A stretch of DNA of 64,000 nucleotides, taken from assembly GCA_022749755.1 (NCBI GenBank), contig CM040453.1, positions 6,098,102 through 6,162,101 on the forward strand, written 5' to 3'. A program made the translations under genes and the position numbers. The DNA comes from Azadirachta indica. Taxonomy: Eukaryota > Streptophyta > Magnoliopsida > Sapindales > Meliaceae. Shown here piece after piece: positions 35,801 to 50,800 of this stretch. Under the pieces are notes generated by a model, which was given only the letters and a program-made list of their open reading frames with translations, searched no databases and had not been told where the DNA came from. The stretch's first letter is position 1. Each line of letters starts with the position of its first letter.

Positions 35801-38800
35801 TTGTTTCTTCCCACAAGATAACTAGTTCACACCTAAAATAAACTTAAGACTCCACTTTAATTGAATTTTGATTCAGAGGAAAGAAAGCATGGAGCTGAAA
35901 TTGGAAATCAATACACACCTGCGAAGAGATATTCGTATCCAGTCCTTTCAGGCCAGATTCAAGGGAACCGACTATATGCATAAAGGTACTTGTATCCAAA
36001 TTCAATATAAAAACAATGTGGCTGCTGAACAAAACCTCCAAGAATGCAAAGTAGGCCCTTGTTAACTGCAAAGAAACAGAAAATGGACAAACCAAACCTT
36101 AAAAGTTGAGAGACTCAAAACAGTCTACAATCCAATAAATCTACCCCTGAGAGCAGTTCATTGAAAAAATAAATTAAAAGAACAAATTATTCACCTTTAA
36201 GTTACTCTAAATCATCCTAGAAGTATGTTATCAAGAGATTTTTGTATCTTTTACTCCACATTTCACTAGCATGGATTAAAAGATGGGAAAACTCCATTGT
36301 TCCAAATACCCTCTTGTACTATTTATACTATTTAATTCCCAAGGGGATAGCAAGTTAGTAAAGCCTCTTGCAGTGGAAGCAAGAGGTCAATGGATTGAAT
36401 CCCGACCAACATTGGAGGAGGATTAGTTTACTTCTGTTTGTTCTTAGGGTGGGATGGAATGAGACGTTAAAAAATTTTTAAAAAATAAAAAGAGCGTATA
36501 TGTAAACAATTCTTGATGTGAAATCTAAGGAATTAAACTGGGATCACAATAGTAGAAAACAGATTATCATAATACAGAGCCCACAGACAAACAAACCACC
36601 TTTGCAAGAAAACAGATTATCATATTACATAACCCACAGACAAACAAACCACCTTTGTAGATCCGCTCAAAATATTGTGAGTATACTCATAAAAAGAACC
36701 ATCAGAAACTTACCACGAATACAACACTATCATAAGAGAGCAGGGTTATCTTAATGCCATAGACCTTTTTGACTAAATGAAAGTTTATATAACAGAGTAT
36801 GGCTATCTTTGGACTGGTGGCATCATCAGTGAGATCATCACAATTCTTTCTTAAATCAGTAACATAACTCAAATATTTCCATTCTTTTTGCTTCTGATGG
36901 AGGTAGAAAATGAAAAAAGAAAATGGATTTGGAGGTACCAATCCTTGTGTAAGTAACTCAAGGAAATAAAAATAAATAAATCCTTGCAAGTCATAAGGAG
37001 AACCAAGAAATTGGTGGGAACAGAGGAGGTGGAAATGATGTGGGTGGGGCAGAGACAATCACACCTGTTTCTGAAGTGGCAGAATGGTTATGCTGAAGCA
37101 ACAATGGTGGGCTGATGATGGTTGAAGCAGCAGTTCCAAAGATGAAAGAGTAGAAGTCAAGAAGATGAGAATAGTAGTGCAGTCAATTCACTAGGACATC
37201 TTTTACTTCCTGGGGGGTGGGAGAGGGGCGGGGATTCGGGCGGCAGTGTATTTTTGGTAGTAGCAGGATTAATGCACAAGGAAATAGATATTAGATCAAC
37301 CCATTCCTTCTGATTGATACAGTAAATCTGTATATAAAAAATGAATTTAACATATTACAATAGAAGGAAGGCAGATCCAAGCTGTGGACTAAGATTCCCA
37401 TCACCATCTTGAAATGGGATTCAGTCTGATGCCCAAATCCATCCCTCCCTCATCAATATTTTAAAAATCAAAGCCAACCTGTTAGGGCTGGTCCTCTCAG
37501 GTTCTTTGACATCCATAATGATACACATGCATGCAAAAATATTTCTAAACAAATTCAGAAAATATTCTACAGGGAATAATCTAACTAACCAAACCTGGTG
37601 CCGGAAAGCCCATAGCATTCTACATACCTTCCTGAAAGCCAGTATATCAGCCAAAGGAATTGACAGTGTCATTTTAAGGGCAATGTCAAGTACATCAGAG
37701 AGTGCTCTATCACCATATAATTCAAACACGCCAAAGTTGACATAGTTTCCAGCAAGTGCTGCCATTTGTTTGGAAAACAAAATCAAATCAGCTCAAATTA
37801 TGGGTCTTTGTGAAAAACTGTTTATTAGCCAATATCAAACAATGCCACACTGCCTAAATAGATAGTGGTTGAAAAATTATAATCAATATACCATGCCAAA
37901 CAATAACTACATGTATCAAATGTAACCACACTCTAAAAGGCAGATATTTCTTTCCTGGCTGGAAAGAGTTGAGATCAGTTCTTGATTTATATCTCATAAA
38001 ATGGCCAGAAAAGAAGGAAAAAGAAAAAGGGGAATAAATAAGCGGACATCCTTTATATGAAATACAAAATCACACTCATTCTAATTAATGTTTTCCTTGT
38101 ACACAGAAAATCATTATTAACACATTTCATTGAGCATACAAAAAGAGTCTGGTACATCTATATATGTCATGTTGAACAACTGAAAACTCATACAAGAAAA
38201 AATGGACTTGAATTGAGAAAATCTGATGTACATTTATATAACTAAGAAATTACTAATATTTACTTTCTAATACACTTGAAGATAAAAGATACAAAGTATA
38301 ATACATAAATAATACTTCTGATATAAAGAATCAACTGGTAATAGTTTTCACGTAAAAAAATTTTATATTGTGTAGGAGCAGAGAGTGTGAGGTACCTATG
38401 ATTCTTTGGCAAATTGATGAAACTTCTCAAAGAGTTTAGTTTGTCTATATTTTACTATAATTAAACTAAAAATGCCAAACTCACATCAAATAGAAGTGCA
38501 TCTATCCAGAAATCATGCAACTGATGAACTACCAACAACCACAATGAATAAAAGCCACTAAATAGTTTAAGCTTAAAAGAGAGAAAGATGGCTAAAAAAT
38601 AACCTCTTGACAGAATAGTTAAACAAATCCATATTCCCTTGTATTTGTAGGCATATATATCGGCAGCATTTGGAAGAGCTAGAATTCTTGATCCATAAGC
38701 TACTATTATTTTACTAACTTCGCGAAATAGGAGAATGCCATTAGGAGAAGACGAGTCAAAAGTCAAACGCTGTGCTTTGTTTAACACAAACTCGGCCATG

Positions 38801-41800
38801 AATTTTAGCAATGGAGTAGTAACCTGCAGCATTAAGTCAAACAATAAAGTCCATTCAGAAAAAACTGTTTAGGTTTATCATCCCACAAGAATTTGATAAA
38901 TACCACACAAAATAATTGCGATAACAAATAAAAAAGCAGGGGCAAGTAGCAAGTGAAATTTGAGGGGTCGCAATGTATAAAACAAATCTTGAGAAGCCAA
39001 GTGAATATAATAGCATTTTAAGTGCCAACATGTATACATCCATTTCTTTTCTCAAAAGTTTAGTGAGAGCCTCAGTTAAAAAAAAAAAAAAAAACTTAAA
39101 AGTGGCATCAAAGGCAAGTAATCAAACAGTGTTTGAAGATGTAGGTAGGAAGTTTCCAAATTTTTGAGAAATAAGGCAAACTTTCTGGCTTCATTATTAT
39201 TCTAGTTTCCTAGATAGTTTAGTGACATTTCACTATATCTTAATCACAAAAATAGGGACACTGTTGTAGATGACATTTGTTTAGCATCTGTATGATTGGT
39301 GGCCTACTGGTCCACAACTTGGCAGCTCCTTTATTAAATCTACAAAATTTTGTTTGTTTCTTGTCATAAAGAAAGGAAGAATGACATATAGTTTACATTC
39401 TGTAAATCTTCTCAAAATTAACACAAACATACTTCATTTGTCATCTGAAAAAAGAGTGACATTAGCAATCCTTATCCAAACTTTTGTTCCTAAGGAGAAA
39501 ATGATAAAGAGAATGTGCCCTAGTGAACCATGCAAGAAAATGGAGCAAATACATGCTTTAAAGTTCAAGTGTTGAGTACATCCAGGACAATGGTAAAAAC
39601 AAGCATAATAGAATACTATATGCAGAGACATACAAAAAGCAAAACTTGAGAGAAGAATGAGGTGACATCTACAGCTACTGGCTCAAGTTAAAATTGTGTT
39701 AATCTTATTATTTTCATTGGCAAATTGCGTTTGTATGCATCCATGTGATGTGTCAATGAATTGCCGAGGTTTTGTTGTCAAGAAAAGTTCCTAAGGGCAT
39801 AAAATGTTATATGCTGCTGACTTGCGTTAGATTTTCAGACATTTCTTTCTGCGCTTCTAGCCTGGACTAATTTTAGTGTAAGAGATTCTTTTAGCCCAAC
39901 TTTGCTGACCCAAGAGGTCTTTAGAAATAGCACAAGCTTGAGTGAGATTGAACACCCTTGATAGAATTATAAACTAAACATTGCAATAAGCCATAGGAAA
40001 CAAGTAAACCCGCTAGAAAATTGGAACTACAAGTCAGGATGATTCCTGGCATTCTGATATTTCCTTCTTGAAGTTTTGATTTAAGAGAATGTCATGGTAA
40101 ATTTATAATACAAGTACTGTTGAGACAGAAAAACAATATGGACAGTGGTTGTTTCTACTGTAGAAGTTAGAACCTCAAACTTTATGGATTTGATGAATGC
40201 TTCCATCCAGCCAGTGCTAACTGATCAACATTCTTTAAATTAAAAGACAATGAAGTAGATGTTAGAATAAAAGGAACAAAAACAAAAGTGATTTTCAGTA
40301 AAGAGAAGAAAAAAAATCAGAAACCCAGATTTAAATATTATACTGTTATTGGTCAAAACGTTTCTAGAGTTTTAAGGTGTAGTTAGTTGGTTGCTCAACA
40401 AGATAGTAAATTGGCATGTCAGAGATCTCAAGGTGGGGAAAATTAACAATACCTCCGGAGTATCAGTCCAATGCGAGATGCCTTTTAGGAGAAGGGGCAT
40501 GTGTGCTGGATATAGCCAATCAAATAAAAGTCCATATGTTCTGCGACTGAAATATATTCATAAAAGGAAAAAGGTATTATTGTACCATTCATCAGAAGGA
40601 AGAAGAAAAGCAAACCCAGATATTGCACTTGTACCAACCTATTTGTGGCCATTGCAATTCCCCGGAGATCCCTCATTAACCCAATCAAAGCATACTTTAC
40701 CGCATCAGTACGAAACATTGAATCAGGAGTTGATTCCAAACTGATAAAAACCTAAAGCACCATAAACATCATTTCAGTGCCCAAAAAAGAAAAGAACAAA
40801 ACAAGGGAAAAATTAAATTAAATTAAGGGTATAAGAATGGGGAATAAATGTGCACATCATTGGTAAAATATCACTACCAATAACCCTGTGAAGGAAAATA
40901 GGTGCAATGACTTTGATCCAAGCACCCAAGAAAAACTTCTTGGGGACTTGTCTCGTTTCTAAGATACATGTTGATATTCAGAAGCACATTAACATGATCA
41001 TTATCAACAGGCTGACAAAAATATGAAAGAACATTAGAGAAAGAAAGCATGTGTACTTGCAAAAGTGGATCCATTGAAGACTTAAATTTCACAGGGCTAT
41101 CCTCCATGAAAATCAACCAGCCAATAGTGTAGTAAAAAGTTGTTCTGCTGCGGGAGCATCTATATTCTTCCAAAAAAGGGAAGTGCTCTCTCTGAAATCA
41201 GATATTCAGAACCAGACTATTAATACTAGGTTTTATCAATTTCTAAACACACAAATCAAACAACGAATAATGAAACAAATGAAATAATGTTAGAAATGGA
41301 ATTACAGTATGATTTGCCACAATAAATTTGATAGTATCCAACTTCAAAAGAAGCTTTCCAGTCATATATCTGCCCAAAAGAAATACAGGAATCAAACATA
41401 TGACGGGAATAAATAACTTTTAAGAAACCAAAACAACTGATGGTGTCTCTGGCCATATATTGAAGTGATACACTAACCCAGAAGCCAACTCCAAGAACAG
41501 ACTTAAAGTGTGGTCAATAACCTCCTCACACTGTAAACAGCAAAAAAATATACATATATGAAATGGATTCCAAAAAGAATATTATGAACAGGGGGAAAAA
41601 AAAAAAGAATAAAGCTATCACCTCAGTGTAACACTTGAGGTTAGTAGCAATCTTCCCAACAATCACATTCAATAGTAGTAGATGATCATGGAGTCCAAGA
41701 AGCTCAGACAACCGGGCATATAACTGCTGCAACAGAAAGAGAAAGTCTCAAAGAATATGCAGACATTTAAAGATAATTTTAAGAAAGAACAGAGAGAAAC

Positions 41801-44800
41801 TTAATTACCTTGGAGGAATGCATCGCCTGATCACCTACATAAGATTTTCTGAAATGCTGAAAGAAGGTCAGAATGGCACGATCAAGTCTCTGCTTACTCA
41901 ATTCACGATATCTCTGCCAATCCCAAGATAACAAAATCTATATTGTCAAGTTATCCAGACAATAGAACAAATGGACTCCTTTAACATTAACAACTGAAGA
42001 AGCCAAAGGAATAGATACCAAACTCTCACAGCCACAGAAACACTGCCAGAAAGAAAATATATCTCGCCCACTGACAAAGTTCTTGTTAGAGCTTCAAATA
42101 GCATTGTTGGGCATCATCACTTAATAGCCAAAGCATTTATGCAACAAGTTCATTTGTTACAAGACACAGATGACATAACAAAATAGGGTACTACAAAACA
42201 GTCAATAGTTCAACTTCCTGCCCACAAATAACATATAAGCTCAATGGAATTTAACTTTACGAAACTACAACTACAATGACTCGAAGGAGACATCAAAGAA
42301 AATACGAATTTAACGCATCAGCCACACTAATAAGACATAGATTGTTTGTCACTGCCATGTTTTCAGCCTCCAAACAACTACCACATTCTTTTGTAACATG
42401 AAAACATCTCAGATGAAACAATGAAAGATTTTCAGCCAACAAATTGTCCATGGGCCAATGAAAGTTTAACTGATTGAACATGAGAGGATGCCATCTTATC
42501 TATGAGTATTTGGCTCCTCAGATATGGGGATAAGTGCATAATTAACCTAAAAGCAATTGCAATAAGTGAATATGCAATGACACAGTAGTTGCCAAAATTA
42601 TGAGTCACCGAGAAACTAACCCTTTCATTTGTAACATGACAAATACAAAAGGAGCCATTACATTATTACCACATCAGCTGATAAAGTTAGCTCCACCTGG
42701 TCTAGCTCATTGGAATCAAAAAAATTTTACCCTACACACCATGCATGAGACCAAAAGCCATATATCTCCTGTCTATAGATACTTTTTATCAGTGTAGGGC
42801 CCTATGACCTAAAATCTTTGTCTTTCGATTTCCTTTTCTACATTTCTTTCCATTAAAAAATGGCCGGAAATATATGATTGACAATCTATTCTACACTGAA
42901 TCCCAAGCATAACAGCAAAAGCCGAAGCACAGAGTATTAGGAAAAAGAAAGTGGCAATAGACAGTGAATGCTTTAATTTAAGTTCACATGTTCTTGTTAT
43001 TCAATTTAAGCTCCTCAAGCCGATCTACCTGGGTGTGTAGACCACTGTCAGTGACATTTATTAGTTGCAAAACACGTGCTGAAAGTTCTGCATCAAGCAC
43101 TTCTTGTGACTCCATGCTGTACAGGGGAAAGTAACTAATGAATTTACATATGCCAAAACAAGCATCACTTGATTTTTTGCAAGAATGTTGAAAAATAAAA
43201 TAAAATACAAGGTAGCGACTGGAAGAAGTGTTTTACCTACAACCAGTACATTGTTTTATCTTAAGAATAGCAGCAATAATATGAACAATCCAAGCAAGTT
43301 TGGCTTCAATGACAGAGAGATCACTATTATCACCAGTCTGTACTCGTGCTCTTTCCTATAAATGTCAATTACAGATAATAATTGAGATTATACTTCACTT
43401 TGCAAAAGCTAGATCAGAAAATGAGGCCTTGCCCGTGATGAATGACTGTACCGTATATGACTGCAGAATAGGCTCCATTATGTTTATTATATACAAGCCA
43501 CTGCTTTCATACTGCAACAAGAAAAAAGAAGTCAAAAACACTACAACCATTTAGCAAAACAGTTAACTGAAAAGAGTGAAATAAAAAATAAAAGGAGCTG
43601 TAAATTTCAAACCTAGACTTTTTTTTAGCAGGAAATAAAAGATTAAATATCTAGCAATTGGTTTTAAACCTGGAATCTGCAAAGGTATGGAAAGCAATCT
43701 AGTTGATCCTGAAGTAGTTCAACATTGTCCAGTGGATTGTCAGAAAGATCATCAGGAAATCCCGCCTACAGGACATGTAGAAAAGGAAAATGAAAGATAA
43801 AGATTTTAATAAATAAATTGTACTTAAATTGACAAATCAGAGTATCAGTCCCAGAGAAAAGCAGATGTGTACCTGCACAGAATTGAATCTTGATGTGATA
43901 AAACCTTCAGTGATTTTAGGCACAAATTCATCCAATAAACTAGGTGCATCACCTTTCAAATAAGGCACAGATGTCACCAGTCTGGACCAGAGTCCCAATA
44001 GGTAATATACACTGCTGCTGGCCCACTAGTAAAAGACATGAGTTTAATCAGTATTCAAGGTGCACTAAGGGAATAAAGCTTCCAAATAATTATCTTACAC
44101 ATACACAGACCAATTGAATATACCCAAATAAAATAGCTCAAGGCACCATGATAATCAAATCCAATTTGCAGGACATTCTATTAAGTTAAAGCTTACTATA
44201 TAGACATTCTTAAAATTTATGAACACCAGTCAACCTGCCAAGACTGCAATGACTTTAAAGTGAACTCTGCTACTAACTGTATCCAATCGCTATAGCCCTC
44301 CACATTCACAAGCTCTGATAACTGAAACACAATTCCCAAATTCAATAAACGCGATGTTAAATGATTCAGAGAGAAATAATTAGAATTTTATCATACTGCA
44401 GAAATTAAACATGTACTAAGAGAGGCAACAAAACATACAGGTGATATTAGCATCTATAAAGATAACATTGATAATTACTGATTCACTTATAAAATAAACC
44501 ATAATTACCATAAAAATGAAATGAAGCATTGCAGTTTATGCGCATGAAATAAAAAACCCAAAGAGAACATGAAAAACTGCTATTGTAGCCAACAAACCTT
44601 ACACATAATTTTATCAGTCACACGGGTGTAAAAATACATGGAAGTCCTAATAGAGGGATTATAAACTGAGTGATGCTTATAAAAGCAAAAGCACAAGCAA
44701 AATATGTCAACGCCAGACATTGTGAAGGAAAAAGTAACAGATGGTTTTATATCCCAAGGAGTGGAATCTATGTAGAGAAACTACATAACCAATATATTCT

Positions 44801-47800
44801 AATGAAGTTGAGATGAACTTAGATATTTTAACCAACCCATGGGTTCAAGGGACGTCTAATGTTCCCTTCTGCAATTGATAACAGTGAGCTAATAAATATG
44901 AATTAATAAAGAATTTGTCTTTATGATTCTGCCATAAAGAAGGTACTGATTATAGACAGAGCAATGAACAAGAGGATTTGCATAGTCAACCCTAGGTAGT
45001 TGGGCTAAACAAATTTTCAGCAGAGAGAATTCGCTTGCCATTCTGCCACTGAACTACATAGCCAGTCCTACAAACAAAAGGAATTTAATTTTACAATCAA
45101 ACTTGTAACAATATGATTGCAAACTGGCATGCAAAGAACATGACTATACAAACTAGACTGAATATCTACTCAACTAAAATACACCAGCTTCTAGTTATGC
45201 GACCACAATTGCTTCTGGTATTCAATGACCACATAAACTAGACTGAATATCTACTGAACTAAAATACACCAGCTTATAGTTATGCCACCATAATTGCTTC
45301 CGGTATTCAATGTCCACATAAATTAGAACTATTCAAACAAAACGTATGCATACATAGTTATCAAATGGAAAACCATAAAATGATTTACAGTTGTTAACCA
45401 ATAGGTACACCATAAAGACACAAACAGCACATGCACACACAACTATCAATTGTATTCGTATCATATGCAAATTAAGAACACATTGTCAAAAGTTCAGAAC
45501 TATTACCTGATAATTCACTCTGAAACGTCCAAGAAGGCGGCAATATTCATGGTAATTATCATGATCAGCAAGACCTGAAGCCCAGTCAGGTCACAATTTG
45601 TAAATGATAAAACAGAACAATGAAGAAAAAAGTAGCAGAATGGATTAAAAACTTAACAATTAATTGATGGGCTATTTTTGTATGGCACCAAGAAATGAAA
45701 CCATGACATAAGATTTCGATGCTACTTTACCATGAATTCTTCCAAAATCATTATACTCTGTGTACTGTATTTACTACAAAGTACAGTACTAATTAAGCAT
45801 GATAAAATTATGCATGCCAACAAATTTCGAATCATTAATCATTACTGGAATTGATTCCATTCTTGAATATGTTCCTATTAAGGATGTAAGCTTGAAGTGC
45901 TTTTCCTGTGAACTCCAACGGTGCATGCTAAATAGATCCAACCTCTGTTGCAATTTTATTTTGGTTAAAGTTCTGAAACAGGAAGCCATAAGATGATAAC
46001 CGGTTCAATGTCTCTCAAAACATGTTCCATAAATACCACATTAACACTGACAGCAAAATGAACCAAAACTATCTCATGATGTTTCAAGGATACAAAATTA
46101 ATAATAAATAATTTAAAGCACAATTAACTTCCATTTGATCTAAAAAAGCCACAATAAAACATTAACCATAATTGAATGTCTCTCTGATATTTGTCAGTTA
46201 TAGCAAAATCAATAAGGAGGCATTTTCTAGGATATAGGAAGTGTCTGCCATATAGGGTTAAAAGCAGAGGCAAAAGAAGAAGAACAAGGCCAAACGATTG
46301 AGTAAATCCACACAGCTATTAGCCAAGTAATAAAGAAAATTAATGCAAAATAATAAAGGGAGAGAATATGTATTAACACAATATTACCTTGCCCTGTTTG
46401 TAGAATTTCTTTGGTTCCTGTCATCAAATGGGCCAAAAACTTAGAACGAGCAGCATCATTTGTAAATAAAGAACGTCTTACAGAAGCCAGTCGAACCAAG
46501 CATTCCAGTGCCTAGAAAGAAATTTAAATAACTAATAAAAAAAATACCCAAGCAGCAAATTCATGAATAGTTGAAAATAATTTACATTTCAAATTATTGA
46601 CACATAAGGATCTCTCTAAATTTCAGCAAGACAGACCAACATGGCCAATGCTATGACAATCCACCATTTGCATTGCAATATACATTAGTTGCAAGTAGTT
46701 ATAATTGGTTTAAACTAACAAGAACATACCTCAAAGGTATATGCACATCATTACAAAGGTTACAAGTAGTTATAATTAGTTGCAAGTAGTTGAAAATATG
46801 CACTTACAAAGGTTATACCTCAGAGCTCCAGACACGCACATCATTACAATACAGAACCAAATATTATTGAGTGATAAATTATTGTGTCTGAATATTCACA
46901 TTGAACAGCTATTTTCTTCTCTTGTTCTTTTTGTCTTTTACTGAATTGAATTCAAAGCTAAGGCTTGTCCCATTCTGGAACCACCCCTTCATGGTTCCAA
47001 CAACAGTCAATGTCCAAATAAAGCATTCTCTTTCCATACCTTCTCATCAATATTTGATTCAAGGTTTTAAAATCCTTTCAGATAAACATCAAACAAATTT
47101 TTAGATAACAGTGTCACAGGAAACAGCATTTCTTCGGTTCTTAAAAACACTTTGTCAATATCGCATATAATCTATCCATAGGTAGAAAATCTAGGGTTTT
47201 AAGGACTTGGGAAGTATGTGATTGAAGAATAAAATACCCAACTTTCTAGTAGCAACTTGTCTCTAGAGATCTCAATTCTGTTAAAAAGGCCAAAAGTAAA
47301 CATTACAACAATCTTGATAGCCACATATATACCATTTTAGAAAAACAGCAATACTGCAGATTTTACAGTAATCACCAATATAAGCAAGGATGGCATGGTA
47401 TTGCCCCAAGGAAATCTTCATTCAGTTATACAATTCTAGTAGGAAACTGGAAATGATTTGATGGCACATAACTTTCAGTAATACAATTCCATTTCCCCTT
47501 TTCTTTTCAGAAATATTTTTCTATTGGTCTTTTTTATGGGACAAGGCTCATATTTTTGCTTCCTCTGGCCTTGATCTCTATTGAATTCAAGGTTTTACCA
47601 CTCTTTTCTATTAAGAAAAATATGAGAAGGTATTATTAGATGAGTGTTGTACATTTTGGCTTTTCTTACTGCACTGATTTTCTTTGTGGACTTCTGGTCC
47701 GCATTTAGTAGTTATTTTTTTTGGAATGAAATTTCCTTGTTTCTTATCAAAAAGAAAAATAAAATTAAAAAAAACCTTCACTCTCACCACCCTAGTGGGC

Positions 47801-50800
47801 CCATAAATTTCTAAAGCAAAAGCCTGCAAGCAATGCATAGAGAAAACAGTATCCAAAATTTACTTGTCTGAAACCCCATTTAGTACACCAAGCATTAAAA
47901 ATACCTAGATCTGTGAAATTAACAAAAATAGCAAGCAGAATGGTTCAGTTGTTAATAGCAGTATGGTTATGATTTCTCTAGAGCACTAAAGCACAAGAAA
48001 CATGTCATGTACGAACCTCTTTGGAAAGAGGGGAGTCTGCGATCGCATAGTAATCAAAAAATATTTGTAGTGTTGACGGATCCTCTAAAACTGGTCTCCA
48101 AGAGGATGGAATCTGTAGGATGATCGCCATAACTTAATATGTTAAACTTCCTACCAGAAGGCCCATAGAGTATGGCCTTTCAACAATTAATGATTGAAAT
48201 CAGAAGAAAAAATATCAACCAATACCTGAACAGTACCAAACTCTTCTGAACTTTCGTCAATAGAAGTCCCCACAAAATCAAAGGATAAACATTTAAGACA
48301 AAGAGAAAGTGACAACTCTTGCAACCGACTAGCAACTGTGAATTACATGAAGCAAATCCATCAGAAAATAATTAGTAATAAAGAAACATCAAATATACTT
48401 GAATATAGAGATAATAATGAATGATTGATGTTCAGAGGGAGAGGGAGAGGGAATCATAACTACAAGACAAGAATGAAACTTAGCACATACCATCATTTTT
48501 CAGTTGACGCAATGATGTTAAAGATATTTGGAATATCTGAAAAAGTGACTGATCCCTGAAAGAGCAGGCAACCCGTCGATGATGTGTTGAAGGCAGCCCT
48601 GGATTAGGCTGTTATGCAGGCAACAAGAAAATATACAAAATGATGTGTTAGCAGACATATGAAGATTATGTGGAAGATGATAACAGCAAAAACAAAAACA
48701 CAAATAACAACAACAACATCGACAAAAATAACAATAAAATAGGATGATGATGAAGAGAAAGCAAAAGGTATTGTTGTTCTTAGCTAAGAATTTTTTTTTT
48801 TTTTTATAAAAAAAAATTGTATATGATTCCAGATTAAACATGAAGCTTAATCAGCAAATACTATAAATGGGGTAATCACCAAAGGTAACAGTCATGGTTT
48901 TTAGATTTTACTAGGAAACTTCAAGAAACACCAAAAATAATCTACGGGTAGACTAGAAACTAGACCTGACACTTCCTCGTACGATTTCAGTTAGATTGAA
49001 AATGAAAGAAAGTTAGGGAAGGAAAGAACAGAGAAAAGATGAGAAGCAAAGAGTGGGACCCACCAAATTTGTGTTGTTGAAGGCTTATACAAAATGTTTA
49101 AGCTTGTTGTAGTTTTCCATCTTCCTTTGTTTCACTCCCCCATGGGGAATAAAACGTGAGGAATGGGGAAGTTTTTCCTCTAATTTGCCTCCATTAACCT
49201 CTCACTTAAACACCCAAAAGCGGAAAACATATCTATGTCCCTTGACTTCTCTCTCTCTTTCATTTCTTCATTCTAAACCAAGTCTTACACTATAGAGCTA
49301 TTAAACACCTTCAAATAATACATAACCACAATGGCAATATCTGTGCAACGCACTGCATTCCACAAGAACTGAAACCAACAATCTCCACCTGAACCTAGAA
49401 ACGAGAGGATTTGAAATTGCCACACAACAATAAACATAGAAAAAATTTAACATTTCAAATTCTACATTCTTTCGACAACCAAAATGAACACTCTCAAGAT
49501 GTGTAAACTGTTGACATTTGACTTAGGGAACCAGAATTGAGTCTATATTTGACATGCACACCAGGGAACTGATGATATTCCATCTGTAGATACCAGTAAT
49601 TAGATTCCAGTTAGTTATTTTTTCATGAAAGTTGGTCAGCCCTTGAAAAATCAAAGTCACTTGACAATGCATTTATGATAAATTTATTTTACTTCTTCTA
49701 ACAGGTTGTGGGAATTGATAGCAGCATTTTTAGTGTTACTACTACCAAATAAAGGTGATTCTATGCTCCATCCACAAAAAAAGCCACATATACAGGCTGG
49801 GTAAGAGAAGATGGTGGAAAAAAAACTAACTAAATAATTTAAAAAGCATGGAAAGAAGAGAAGAAAGAAGATATCAAAGAGGTTTAGTACAAACTAATTA
49901 AATAAAAAAAAGATGGACAATTTCAAGGCCAGGAGACATGGGGGCACATATAAAGCATGGTGGGCCCTTGAATCTAATGAATTTGAAAGGTTACCACTGT
50001 ATATATCCTTATATTTCTATAGAGAGAGAGAGGGGTGCGGTGGGAAAGAAATTGACATATAATGCATACGGAACATTTTTTTCCTTATTGTGTCTCTTCA
50101 GAGAATGCACTACAACAAAAATGGACATGTTTGCAATGATTGCCATGATAAAAGCAGTTAGATACTTTATGTATTAGAAGTTTACAAATAAACCCAAAAG
50201 GGTCACCTACATGGGCAAGATGTAACATTTTTTATCTGATTGCATCTCTTCAGAGAAGGAAAAAAATAAAAATAGATATGTTTGCAACGATTGTCATGAA
50301 AAAGAAATTAGATACTTTACATATTATAAGTTTATGAATGAACGAAGAAAGTCTACATGGGCAAATCGTATCAAAAAGCACAAAAAGTTGGATTCTCACA
50401 CAGTCAATTGATATTATTATAACATAGCAAAACCATTAATAGGAACTAATAAGATGCCAATGAACATAAGAAATAAATAATGATTAACTAGTACTAATTA
50501 AGTGTCTCCCTTCAATCTTATCCTCAGTCAGCTACAGGAGGTGGAGAAATGATTTCCAGAAATTGTATGAAAAAGATCATGCCGGCAATGCGATTCATTG
50601 TAGCTGAATCTGTAGTACAAGGGAAATTAATCTAAAAATTTCCAGCTTAAATAAGATGTGGGGCTAGAATTGGCATCATATCGTAAGATACAATAGTATG
50701 GTCAGGGGGCAAAAACATGATTCTAATTTTTTTTCCATTCTTTTGGGTCCACTGGAGGGCCATCCTTTTTTATCTTCCTCTCTCCTGTCACCCAAAAGGC

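Noticed and set aside
36702..37058. 118-codon minus-strand open frame in an exportin-7 intron
   Set aside because: No recognisable domain, low-complexity hydrophobic composition, and it lies fully within an intron whose flanking exons join in phase.
46227..46499. 90-codon minus-strand frame as a separate gene
   Set aside because: Its first part is the exportin-7 exon 46511-46388; the rest is read-through into the intron.
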